This document shows, piece by piece, positions 1-6,032 of a DNA stretch of 6,651 bases (its first letter is position 1; every line of letters begins with the position of its first letter). The translations under genes were made by a program, and so were the position numbers. Under the pieces are notes generated by a model. That model was not told where the DNA came from and ran no database searches. It was given only the letters and a program-made list of their open reading frames with translations. The DNA is from an uncultured Porphyromonadaceae bacterium (GTDB lineage Bacteria > Bacteroidota > Bacteroidia > Bacteroidales > Muribaculaceae): assembly GCA_900554265.1 (NCBI GenBank), contig USGZ01000100.1:1-6651 (forward strand), written 5' to 3'.

Positions 1-483
1 GACCGAGCCGATTGGGTTGAGGAAAATAGAGTCGGCGGTAGTGGCCAGCAGATAGTCGCCCTGGCTGTATCTGTCGGCGTAGGCGTAGACGGGCTTGCCG
101 TTGGAATTGACCTTGAAGTCCTCGAGCGCCTCGATGAGCTCCTGGCGCGAAGCCATGGCCATCCCGGAACCGGCGCAGTCCAGGAAGACGGCGTCGATGC
201 GATGGTCCCTTGCGGCTGCGTTAAGGGCCGCTTTCATCTCGTCCAGACTGGGAGCGCCGTTCTCGATGTCCTGGAGCATGTCCATCAGCGAGGCCGGCTG
301 GTAGCGCTCGGCTATGTCGCCTGAAAGGTCCAGATATAATATGGAGTGTTTCTTTACTTCCTTGGTGTCGGATTCGCCGGCTATGGCGCCGATAAGCATC
401 AGGCCGCCCAGGAAGACCAGAAATATGGCTATCCAGAGACCGGCGATAGTGCCCAGCATCGAAATGAAGAATTTCTTGAGCAT
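1..483 (-). CDS. sppA: Signal peptide peptidase SppA (protease IV), N-terminal 161 residues, cut by window edge
   Basis: Membrane-anchored serine protease of the SppA/protease IV family (S49), which degrades signal peptides left in the membrane after secretion. The gene starts at the ATG complementary to 481-483 and stays open to base 1, giving 161 residues. Residues 1-7 are short and basic (MLKKFF), and about 8-35 form one hydrophobic membrane anchor. Then comes a conserved-looking strand (SILYLDLSGDIAERYQ, about 47-62), a segment with AVFLDCAGSGMAMASRQELIEALEDFK (about 97-123), and the family stretch YADRYSQGDYLLATTADSIFLNPIGS (about 135-160). This resembles the long, two-domain SppA type. 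The catalytic lysine and serine of that family lie further downstream and are not visible. There is no Shine-Dalgarno sequence, as usual in this phylum. The gene is divergent from clpB. In relatives sppA is often followed by lpxK, which would lie outside the window. Family assignment is firm; activity cannot be judged from this part. Confidence 0.9.
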   Translation of the reverse strand, partial: MLKKFFISMLGTIAGLWIAIFLVFLGGLMLIGAIAGESDTKEVKKHSILYLDLSGDIAERYQPASLMDMLQDIENGAPSLDEMKAALNAAARDHRIDAVFLDCAGSGMAMASRQELIEALEDFKVNSNGKPVYAYADRYSQGDYLLATTADSIFLNPIGSV

Positions 484-546
484 GGATTCTTGTGTTTTTG
501 TGTGTCTGTCGTGTTGGCGAGGTGTTGCCCTCAGAGTATTTGGGTA

Positions 547-554
547 CAAAGTTA
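547..554 (-). promoter_or_regulatory. Probable -7 box of the sppA promoter
   Basis: On the minus strand this reads TAACTTTG, a full match to the Bacteroidetes primary-sigma -7 consensus TAnnTTTG. It points at sppA, 63 nt before the start codon, which would give a leader of roughly 55-60 nt. No TTTG lies at the preferred 19-21 nt spacing upstream. The nearest TTG is only 14 nt away (569-571), so the -33 half is weak or absent. The -7 match is visible; promoter function is inferred. Confidence 0.5.
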
Positions 555-571
555 ACAAATTTTTCTAACAA

Positions 572-596
572 TGACTTTATTTCGTCAAAAAATGAC
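572..596. promoter_or_regulatory. Cluster of TGAC/GTCA half-sites upstream of the sigma-54 promoter
   Basis: Three tetranucleotide half-sites alternate in orientation: TGAC at 572-575, GTCA at 584-587 and TGAC at 593-596. They form the inverted repeats TGAC-N8-GTCA and GTCA-N5-TGAC. They lie about 62-86 nt upstream of the predicted clpB transcription start, within reach of an enhancer-binding activator of sigma-54. They also lie just upstream of the sppA -7 box, so a bound protein could affect both promoters. Short half-sites like these occur by chance, so this is only a candidate operator. Confidence 0.25.
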
Positions 597-630
597 AGAC
601 CGGGCATCGGCGCCCCAATATTTTTGCGCT

Positions 631-647
631 TTGGCACGAGGTTTGCA
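631..647 (+). promoter_or_regulatory. Sigma-54 (RpoN) type -24/-12 promoter for clpB
   Basis: The sequence TTGGCACG-AGGT-TTGCA matches every conserved position of the sigma-54 consensus YTGGCACGrNNNTTGCW. The invariant GG (633-634) and GC (645-646) are separated by exactly 10 nt, as sigma-54 requires. The predicted transcription start is near 658, giving a clpB leader of about 87 nt. Sigma-54 promoters need an ATP-driven activator, so clpB would be under switch-like control. A TATTTTTG at 619-626 fits the primary-sigma -7 consensus but has no TTTG at proper distance; it might give basal expression. I saw no CIRCE-like repeat in the leader. Confidence 0.75.
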
Positions 648-657
648 GAACCAAAAA

Positions 658-705
658 GGCGCAGGGGTTGTTAAGTTTAATAAAAAGCAAGCTCCGGCCT
701 GCGCC
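658..705 (+). promoter_or_regulatory. 8-bp inverted repeat (stem-loop) in the clpB leader
   Basis: GGCGCAGG at 658-665 is the exact reverse complement of CCTGCGCC at 698-705, with a 32-nt AU-rich loop between. The left arm begins at the start predicted from the sigma-54 promoter, so the transcript would carry the stem at its very 5' end. There is no T-run after the right arm, so it does not look like a terminator. The start codon is 40 nt downstream and is not paired in this stem. Possible roles are mRNA stabilisation or control of translation; the sequence does not decide between them. Confidence 0.4.
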
Positions 706-744
706 GATACTCTTTAAGCAAACATTCTGCCATATACATACATT

Positions 745-3336
745 ATGAATTTCAACAAGTTTACCATCAAATCCCAGGAAGCCATCCAGAAAGCCGTCGA
801 GATAACCCGCGGCGCCGGAACCCAGGCCATCGAGCCGGTATGCCTTCTCAAGGGCGTGATGGAAGAAGGCGAATCGCTGGTTAAGTTCATTTTCCAGAAA
901 GTAGGCGCCAGCATCGCCACGGTGTCCAATGCCGTCGACCGCGAAATCGCCGCTCTCCCCAAAGTCAGCGGCCAGGAACCATACCTGAGCCGTGAGTCCA
1001 ACGACGTGCTTCAGAAGTCGCTGGACATCGCCGAGAAGGAAGGCGACCAGTACGTGACCGTGGAGGCACTCCTCCTCGGTCTTTTCGCCGTCAACAGCAA
1101 GGCTTCGACCATTCTCAAGGACGCCGGCCTCAACGAGAAGGAACTCAAAGCCGCAATCGACGAACTCCGCAAGGGCAAGAAAGCCACCGACCAGGGTGCC
1201 GAGGATACCTACAACGCCCTGAGCAAGTACGCCATAAACCTTAACGAGCGCGCACGCGCCGGCAAGCTCGACCCCGTGATCGGCCGCGACGAGGAAATCC
1301 GCCGCGTGCTTCAGATTCTCAGCCGCCGAACCAAGAACAACCCCATGCTCATCGGCGAGCCCGGCACCGGAAAGACAGCCATCGCCGAGGGCCTGGCGCA
1401 GCGAATTGTCCGCGGCGACGTGCCCGAGAACCTGCGCAGCAAGCAGATATATTCGCTCGACATGGGCGCCCTCGTTGCAGGCGCAAAATACAAGGGCGAA
1501 TTCGAGGAGCGTCTTAAGGCCATAGTCAACGAAGTGACGGGCGCCGAGGGCGAGATTATCCTCTTCATCGACGAAATCCATACCCTCGTAGGCGCAGGCA
1601 AGGGCGAGGGCGCCATGGACGCCGCCAATATCCTCAAGCCGGCGCTGGCCCGCGGCGAGCTCCGCAGCATCGGCGCGACCACACTCGACGAGTATCAGAA
1701 ATACTTCGAGAAGGACAAGGCCCTCGAACGCCGCTTCCAGAAGGTGATGGTCGACGAGCCGGACGAGGAAAGTGCCATCGCCATCCTCCGCGGCCTCAAG
1801 GAACGCTACGAGAACCACCACAAAGTCCGCATCCGCGACGAGGCGATTATCGCCGCCGTGCAGCTGTCCGAACGATATATCACCGACCGCTTCCTGCCCG
1901 ACAAGGCCATCGACCTGGTCGACGAAGCCGCTTCCAAGCTCAAGCTCGAAATCGACTCCCTGCCACAGGCACTCGACGACATCAAGCGCCGCATAGCCCA
2001 GAAGGAAATCGAACGCGAGGCAATCAAGCGCGAGGGTCTCAAGGAACGCGTCGACGAAATCGAACGCGAAATCGCCCAGATGCGCGAGGAGGAGAAGGAC
2101 TATACCGCAAAATGGAAGGCCGAGAAAGAGCTGATCAACAAGATTCAGCAGAATAAGATAGATATCGAGCAGCTGGGCTTCGAGGCCGAGAAGGCCGAAC
2201 GCGAGGGCAACTACGCCCGCGTGGCCGAAATCCGATACTCCCTCATCGACCAGAAGCAGAAAGAGAACGTCACCATTCAGGAGCAGCTCAAGATGATGCA
2301 GGGCGACAAGGCCCTGATCAAGGAGGAAGTCGACGCCGACGATATCGCCGACGTGGTATCGCACTGGACAGGAATCCCCGTGAGCAAGATGATTCAGAGC
2401 GAGAAAGAGAAACTCCTCCACCTGGAGGAGGAACTCCACCGCCGCGTCGTCGGGCAGGAGGAGGCAATCAGCGCCATCGCCGACGCCGTGCGCCGCAGCC
2501 GCGCGGGCCTCAACGACCCCAAGCGACCCATCGGCTCCTTCATCTTCCTTGGCACCACCGGCGTGGGCAAGACCGAGCTGGCGAAGGCCCTGGCCGAATA
2601 CCTCTTCGACGACGAGAATATGATGACCCGAATCGACATGAGCGAGTATCAGGAGAAGCACAGCGTGTCGCGTCTGGTCGGAGCGCCTCCGGGATACGTA
2701 GGCTACGACGAGGGCGGCCAGCTTACCGAGGCCGTGCGCCGCAAGCCCTACTCGGTGGTTCTGTTCGATGAAATCGAGAAAGCCCATCCTGATGTGTTCA
2801 ATATCCTTCTCCAGGTTCTCGACGACGGCCGCCTGACCGACAACAAGGGACGTATGGTGAACTTCAAGAACACCATTATAATTATGACCTCCAACATGGG
2901 CTCGGCCCTCATCCGCGAGAACTTCGCCAAGATGACCGACCAGAACAAGGTCGAAACCGTAGAGAAGACCAAGAGCGCCGTCCTGGATATGCTCAAGGAG
3001 ACCATACGCCCCGAGTTCCTCAACCGCATCGACGAGATAATAATGTTCACGCCGCTGAACCGCAAGGAAATCGAGGAAATCGTCGGGCTCCAGATCGAGA
3101 GCATCCGCCGCATGCTCATGCACAGCTCCGGCATCGAGCTCTCCATCACGCCCGCAGCCCTGAGCTTCCTGGCCGACGAGGGCTACGACCCCGAATTCGG
3201 CGCCCGTCCCGTAAAGAGGGCTATCCACCGCCTGGTGCTCAACCAGCTCTCCAAGGACATCCTGGCGCAGAAAGTCGACCGCTCGCACCCCATCGTAATC
3301 GACGTTGCCGACGGCGACCTGGTGTTCCGCAACTGA
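745..3336 (+). CDS. clpB: ATP-dependent protein disaggregase ClpB
   Basis: Hexameric cytoplasmic AAA+ chaperone that pulls polypeptides out of aggregates together with DnaK/DnaJ/GrpE. The 863 residues compare with 857 in E. coli. Order: Clp N-domain (about 1-145). First ATPase domain with Walker A GEPGTGKT (204-211), pore-loop [10 protein letters not shown] (248-257, Tyr249), Walker B IILFIDE (271-277) and arginine fingers in LERRF (327-331). Coiled-coil middle domain (about 400-530), rich in Glu, Lys and Arg. Second ATPase domain with Walker A GTTGVGKT (603-610), pore-loop [13 protein letters not shown] (646-658, Tyr651), Walker [12 protein letters not shown] (671-681), [11 protein letters not shown] (755-765) and sensor-2 GARPVKR (819-825). 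The middle domain, and no ClpP-binding IGF/L loop that I could see, separate it from ClpA and ClpC. The ATG at 745 places the N-domain at its usual beginning. The leader is AT-rich without Shine-Dalgarno. A sigma-54-type promoter lies upstream and a lipoprotein gene 31 nt downstream. All key motifs are intact. Confidence 0.98.
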   Translation: MNFNKFTIKSQEAIQKAVEITRGAGTQAIEPVCLLKGVMEEGESLVKFIFQKVGASIATVSNAVDREIAALPKVSGQEPYLSRESNDVLQKSLDIAEKEGDQYVTVEALLLGLFAVNSKASTILKDAGLNEKELKAAIDELRKGKKATDQGAEDTYNALSKYAINLNERARAGKLDPVIGRDEEIRRVLQILSRRTKNNPMLIGEPGTGKTAIAEGLAQRIVRGDVPENLRSKQIYSLDMGALVAGAKYKGEFEERLKAIVNEVTGAEGEIILFIDEIHTLVGAGKGEGAMDAANILKPALARGELRSIGATTLDEYQKYFEKDKALERRFQKVMVDEPDEESAIAILRGLKERYENHHKVRIRDEAIIAAVQLSERYITDRFLPDKAIDLVDEAASKLKLEIDSLPQALDDIKRRIAQKEIEREAIKREGLKERVDEIEREIAQMREEEKDYTAKWKAEKELINKIQQNKIDIEQLGFEAEKAEREGNYARVAEIRYSLIDQKQKENVTIQEQLKMMQGDKALIKEEVDADDIADVVSHWTGIPVSKMIQSEKEKLLHLEEELHRRVVGQEEAISAIADAVRRSRAGLNDPKRPIGSFIFLGTTGVGKTELAKALAEYLFDDENMMTRIDMSEYQEKHSVSRLVGAPPGYVGYDEGGQLTEAVRRKPYSVVLFDEIEKAHPDVFNILLQVLDDGRLTDNKGRMVNFKNTIIIMTSNMGSALIRENFAKMTDQNKVETVEKTKSAVLDMLKETIRPEFLNRIDEIIMFTPLNRKEIEEIVGLQIESIRRMLMHSSGIELSITPAALSFLADEGYDPEFGARPVKRAIHRLVLNQLSKDILAQKVDRSHPIVIDVADGDLVFRN

Positions 3337-3367
3337 ACGTATCAACAACTATTCCAGCATAACCAAA

Positions 3368-3835
3368 ATGAAAAAGTTATTTATTCTCTTCCTGGCGTTA
3401 ATGCCATTCGTCCTGACATCCTGTCATGACGACGACGATTTGCCCGACGTGGAATTCACCCTCTCCATCGAGGGAGGCACCGAAGTCGACGGCACCATCT
3501 ACGTTGCCCAGGGCAGCACCTTCGAGATTCAGAGCATAACCGTTACCAACAAGGAATCCGACAAGGGCGCGGCCATAACCGCCGCATCATACTATTGGGA
3601 CGGTTACTACATCGGTCTGGCCGTCGAGCCTCCCTATGCCTTCTCGCTCGACATCGACGAAAAGACGCCGACCGGACGCCACATTCTCGAAATCGTATCG
3701 CCTCTGGTGGCTGTCGACAAGACCCTGGCAACTTCTGTCCTGGTCCTCAAGGTCCAGGTGGTTGAATCCGAGGACGACATCCCGACAGGCGGCGACCAGT
3801 CCTTCTCCGTAACTCCCTCGGTGGATAAAAACTGA
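3368..3835 (+). CDS. Small Ig-like lipoprotein, probably surface exposed
   Basis: A 155-residue lipoprotein whose function I do not recognise. The signal peptide is MKKLFILFLALMPFVLTSC: basic start, hydrophobic core, and lipobox LTSC with the lipidated cysteine at 19. The residues after it, HDDDD, resemble the acidic export signal (such as SDDDD) that sends lipoproteins to the outer surface in Bacteroidetes. The mature part is one beta-rich domain. The stretch around 77-108, with WDGYYIG, PPYAF and GRHILEI, follows the bacterial Ig-like pattern 'DG..iG...PY.f.....G.h.l.i'. The tail (about 135-155) looks unstructured. The ATG at 3368 is chosen over one at 3305 because only it puts a signal peptide at the N-terminus, and the upstream start lies inside clpB. 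The gene is 31 nt after clpB with no terminator or clear promoter between, so co-transcription is likely. A terminator follows. Confidence 0.85.
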   Translation: MKKLFILFLALMPFVLTSCHDDDDLPDVEFTLSIEGGTEVDGTIYVAQGSTFEIQSITVTNKESDKGAAITAASYYWDGYYIGLAVEPPYAFSLDIDEKTPTGRHILEIVSPLVAVDKTLATSVLVLKVQVVESEDDIPTGGDQSFSVTPSVDKN

Positions 3836-3860
3836 AAAGCGACCTCCTCAATAACGATCG

Positions 3861-3909
3861 CCCCGGCGGCCGCCTGCATCCGACCCGCAGACTCCCGCCG
3901 GGGTTTTTT
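3861..3909 (+). terminator. Intrinsic terminator of the clpB-lipoprotein unit
   Basis: CCCCGGCGG (3861-3869) pairs perfectly with CCGCCGGGG (3895-3903), a 9-bp GC-only stem followed at once by six T residues (3904-3909). Inside the 25-nt loop, CTGC (3874-3877) and GCAG (3887-3890) can form a second short stem. It starts 25 nt after the lipoprotein stop codon, in the right place to end a clpB-lipoprotein transcript and insulate nusB. From 3910 to the nusB promoter I see no gene, only GC-rich sequence with weak dyads. Confidence 0.92.
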
Positions 3910-4027
3910 ATGTCGCGGACGCGTCGTTGGAATAGTGGCTGCGGGGCGCCGAAGAGCCGCCCGTTTATTTGTCCGGGCCCGGAGTTTCAGCTCCCCGCCC
4001 ATCCTTGTGGATTTGATGCGGAAATCT

Positions 4028-4058
4028 TTTGTCGGGTGATGAAAAATTGCTAATTTTG
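4028..4058 (+). promoter_or_regulatory. Primary-sigma (Bacteroidetes-type) promoter for nusB operon
   Basis: TTTG at 4028-4031 and TAATTTTG at 4051-4058 are separated by 19 nt, matching the Bacteroidetes consensus TTTG-N19-21-TAnnTTTG in both boxes and spacing. Transcription should start near 4064-4067, leaving a leader of about 25-28 nt before the ATG at 4092. It also rules out a TTG start at 4029, which falls inside the -33 box. It probably drives nusB, yajC and the ybbR-like gene together. Confidence 0.88.
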
Positions 4059-4091
4059 CAACTGCAACTAAAAACAGAAGAACATTCTCAT

Positions 4092-5591
4092 ATGATAAAC
4101 CGTAGCCTGATAAGAATCAAAACCATCCAGATTCTTTATTCCTACCTCCTGACGCGAAGCGACTTCAAGCTCGCTCCGGCGCCAAATGCAACCGATGCAT
4201 CCCGCGACCGTCAGTTCGCCTATTCGGTTTATCTCGACCTCCTGGTACTCATTCTCAAACTCTCGTCGATACCCCTGGGCCCCAAGGGAGGCGTACTTCT
4301 CATGCCTGACCCCGGCCTGAAGAAGAACAGGGTAGGGCACGCCATAGCCTCGGCTCCGGCCGTGATGAGTGTCCTGCAGGAGAATCCCGAACGGCTGACG
4401 ATGTTCGACAGCAGTCTCAAGGACATTGCCGAAGGCCTCGCCGCTACTCCTGCCTACCGCGATTACAAGCGCAAGCGCAAGCTCAGGATGAGCGACGACG
4501 TGGCTTTCTGGAACTTCGTGCTTACGGACATCTTCCGCAAGAGCAAGACCGTAGAACGCGTGCTTCGCCGCGACGAGATGTTCAGCCACCTTGGCTTCGA
4601 CAACGGCGTCAATATGCTCGTCCAGACCCTTACCGGATTCGACGATACCCGCGCGTCCTATTCCAAGGCCCGCGAGGACCTCGACCTGAGTCTCCGCAAG
4701 GCCTACGACCTCTACCATGCCCTGCTTGTGCTGCCTGTCGCCATAACTGACATCCACAACCAGCGCCTGGAGCGCAACAGGCAGAAGTACCGCCCGACCG
4801 AGGAAGACCTCAACCCCAACATGAGGCTGACGGACAATCTTTTCGTGGCCGCCCTTCGCTCATGCAGGCCTCTGGCGGAATATATAGAGGAGAATCCGGA
4901 CGCCGACCCGGCCCAGTGGCGCGACTTCGACAGCGCCGCCGGCCGTATGCTCGATTCCATCCTCGGCTCGCAGCTGTACGCGGACTATCTTGCCTCCGAA
5001 CCGGGCGACTACGCTACGGACGCCGCATTCTGGCGCGACGCCCTCAGGACTATAGTCTTCCCATCCGACGAACTGGCCGAGGCCCTGGAGACACAGAGCG
5101 TATACTGGAACGACGACATGGCCATAATGAGCACTTTCGCCCTCAAGACCATCCGACGCAGCTACGCCGACTCCAAAGCCGCCTCCGACGACGAGGCCGA
5201 CGCTCCCGAAGAAAACGAAGCCGACATCCCGGCCCACTACGGCAAGGTCGACCTGCTGCCCATGTTCATGAACGAGGCCGACGAGCGCTTCGGCGCCGAG
5301 CTCTTCGAGCTGGTGGTAGGCAACCGGGAGGAGTACCGCTCTTACATCGACCGCTTCATCAATCCGGCCGTGTGGGACACCGAGCGACTCGCATTCATGG
5401 ATATTGTGGTTATGATGACCGCCATCGCCGAAATCATCAACTTCCCCTCGATACCTATCCCTGTGACCATGAACGAGTACATCGAGATTGCCAACGACTA
5501 CAGCACTCCCCGTAGCGGCCAGTTCATCAACGGCATCCTTTCGTCCGTGGCCCAATACCTCCAGCAGGAGAAAATAATCGACAAACTCTAA
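4092..5591 (+). CDS. nusB: Transcription antitermination factor NusB, enlarged by an internal duplication
   Basis: NusB binds boxA RNA with NusE (ribosomal protein S10) and supports antitermination on rRNA operons. Two parts show the family. The N-terminal helix is MINRSLIRIKTIQILYSYLL (1-20). The C-terminal core runs from about 386 to 499 and includes ERLAFMDIVVMMTAIAEI (431-448), FPSIPIPVTMNEYIEIANDYS (451-471) and GQFINGILSSVAQYL (476-490). Bacteroidetes NusB normally has one helical insertion between these and is about 310 residues, as I recall. Here the protein has 499, because two insertion-like modules are present (about 11-183 and 185-357). An acidic, probably flexible linker (about 359-378, rich in Asp, Glu and Ala) leads into the core. 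The ATG at 4092 is chosen because it yields the conserved start and lies just after a consensus promoter. First gene of an operon with yajC 33 nt downstream. Identity is firm; the effect of the extra module is unknown. Confidence 0.93.
   Translation: MINRSLIRIKTIQILYSYLLTRSDFKLAPAPNATDASRDRQFAYSVYLDLLVLILKLSSIPLGPKGGVLLMPDPGLKKNRVGHAIASAPAVMSVLQENPERLTMFDSSLKDIAEGLAATPAYRDYKRKRKLRMSDDVAFWNFVLTDIFRKSKTVERVLRRDEMFSHLGFDNGVNMLVQTLTGFDDTRASYSKAREDLDLSLRKAYDLYHALLVLPVAITDIHNQRLERNRQKYRPTEEDLNPNMRLTDNLFVAALRSCRPLAEYIEENPDADPAQWRDFDSAAGRMLDSILGSQLYADYLASEPGDYATDAAFWRDALRTIVFPSDELAEALETQSVYWNDDMAIMSTFALKTIRRSYADSKAASDDEADAPEENEADIPAHYGKVDLLPMFMNEADERFGAELFELVVGNREEYRSYIDRFINPAVWDTERLAFMDIVVMMTAIAEIINFPSIPIPVTMNEYIEIANDYSTPRSGQFINGILSSVAQYLQQEKIIDKL
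4122..5162 (+). repeat. Diverged tandem duplication within nusB (two about 173-residue modules)
   Basis: Visible only at protein level. Module A is about residues 11-183 (4122-4640) and module B about 185-357 (4644-5162). Residues 79-99 align with 249-269 at a constant offset of 170 (identities N79/N249, A84/A254, S87/S257, ENP 97-99/267-269). After a 4-residue insertion in B, residues 105-158 align with 279-332 at offset 174 (FDS 105-107/279-281, Y122/Y296, D124/D298, Y125/Y299, D136/D310, AFW 138-140/312-314, L144/L318, I147/I321, S151/S325, L158/L332). The earlier LLVL segments (50-53 and 211-214) also correspond. Module B looks closer to the normal Bacteroidetes insertion (YDLYHALL, then RPTEEDLNPN, then QSVYWNDD), so A is probably the extra, faster-diverging copy. 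Confidence 0.72.
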
Positions 5592-5624
5592 GAATAGAAA
5601 TACTTACCTAATAAACGAATAATT

Positions 5625-5999
5625 ATGTTCAGCATCCTTTGCCAGGCCGAAGCCGCAGGCGCCGCCGCAACCCAGGCCGCAGGCGCAGCTTCCGACGCCG
5701 CAGCAACCCCCGGTTTCGAGTGGGGCAGCATCCTGATGATTGTCGGCATTTTCGCCGTGTTCTATTTCTTCATGATCCGCCCCCAGCAGAAGCGTCAGAA
5801 GGAAATCCAGAAAATGCGCGAGAAACTCGACAAGGGCAGCAAAATCGTTACCGCCGGCGGTATCATGGGTACCGTCAAGGACGTCCAGGCAAATTATTTC
5901 CTGGTTGAAATCGCCAGCGGCGTGACCATCCGAGTCGACAAGAACAGCGTCTACGCAAATACCGAGGACGCCAACGCCGCACAGGAAGAAAAGAAATAA
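5625..5999 (+). CDS. yajC: Sec translocon accessory subunit YajC
   Basis: Small inner-membrane protein associated with SecDF and the SecYEG channel. The 124 residues compare with 110 in E. coli. After an Ala-rich N-terminal segment (about 8-30, periplasmic side) comes one membrane helix (about 33-51) that runs into the hallmark YFFMIRPQQKRQKE (47-60). The cytoplasmic domain contains KGSKIVTAGGIMGTVKDV (70-87) and a beta-rich region ending TIRVDKNSVY (101-110); the C-terminal tail is charged. The ATG at 5625 follows an AT-rich leader without Shine-Dalgarno, 33 nt after nusB. Oddity: residues 9-24 repeat with period 8 (EAAGAAAT, then QAAGAASD), mirrored in DNA by GCCGCAGGCGC at 5652-5662 and again at 5676-5686. 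Identification is secure. Confidence 0.96.
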   Translation: MFSILCQAEAAGAAATQAAGAASDAAATPGFEWGSILMIVGIFAVFYFFMIRPQQKRQKEIQKMREKLDKGSKIVTAGGIMGTVKDVQANYFLVEIASGVTIRVDKNSVYANTEDANAAQEEKK

Positions 6000-6032
6000 T
6001 CCCGCGCTCCCGGCGCAACCGCAATCAGCGCT

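Noticed and set aside
619..626. TATTTTTG as a primary-sigma promoter for clpB
   Set aside because: It matches the -7 consensus, but no TTTG lies 19-21 nt upstream; the sigma-54 motif just downstream is far better. Weak basal use cannot be excluded.
577..3348. A 923-codon open frame on the minus strand covering all of clpB
   Set aside because: Its codons are exact complements of clpB codons, so it stays open only because clpB never uses TTA, CTA or TCA. The translation is Leu/Val/Asp/His-rich with no recognisable domain, and clpB is unmistakable. It is a codon-bias shadow.
3305..3367. Earlier ATG that would extend the lipoprotein by 21 residues
   Set aside because: It overlaps the end of clpB and would bury the signal peptide. 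The start at 3368 places the signal peptide at the N-terminus.
3910..4027. GC-rich dyads between the terminator and the nusB promoter, such as GGAG-N6-CTCC near 3980-3993
   Set aside because: Arms are only about 4 bp and match no known riboswitch or small RNA; expected by chance at this GC content.
4029..4091. TTG start at 4029 that would extend NusB by 21 residues
   Set aside because: It lies inside the -33 box and upstream of the predicted transcription start. The ATG at 4092 gives the conserved MINR..IR.K N-terminus.
4860..5555. Long open frames overlapping nusB on both strands (for example 4862-5515 plus and 4860-5555 minus)
   Set aside because: Compositional shadows of a GC-rich gene: Arg/Pro-rich or Gly/Val-rich translations without domains, nested inside a recognised gene.
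5592..6032. Both gaps in the nusB-yajC-ybbR operon are exactly 33 nt
   Set aside because: The two spacers share no evident sequence or structure, so equal length looks like coincidence.
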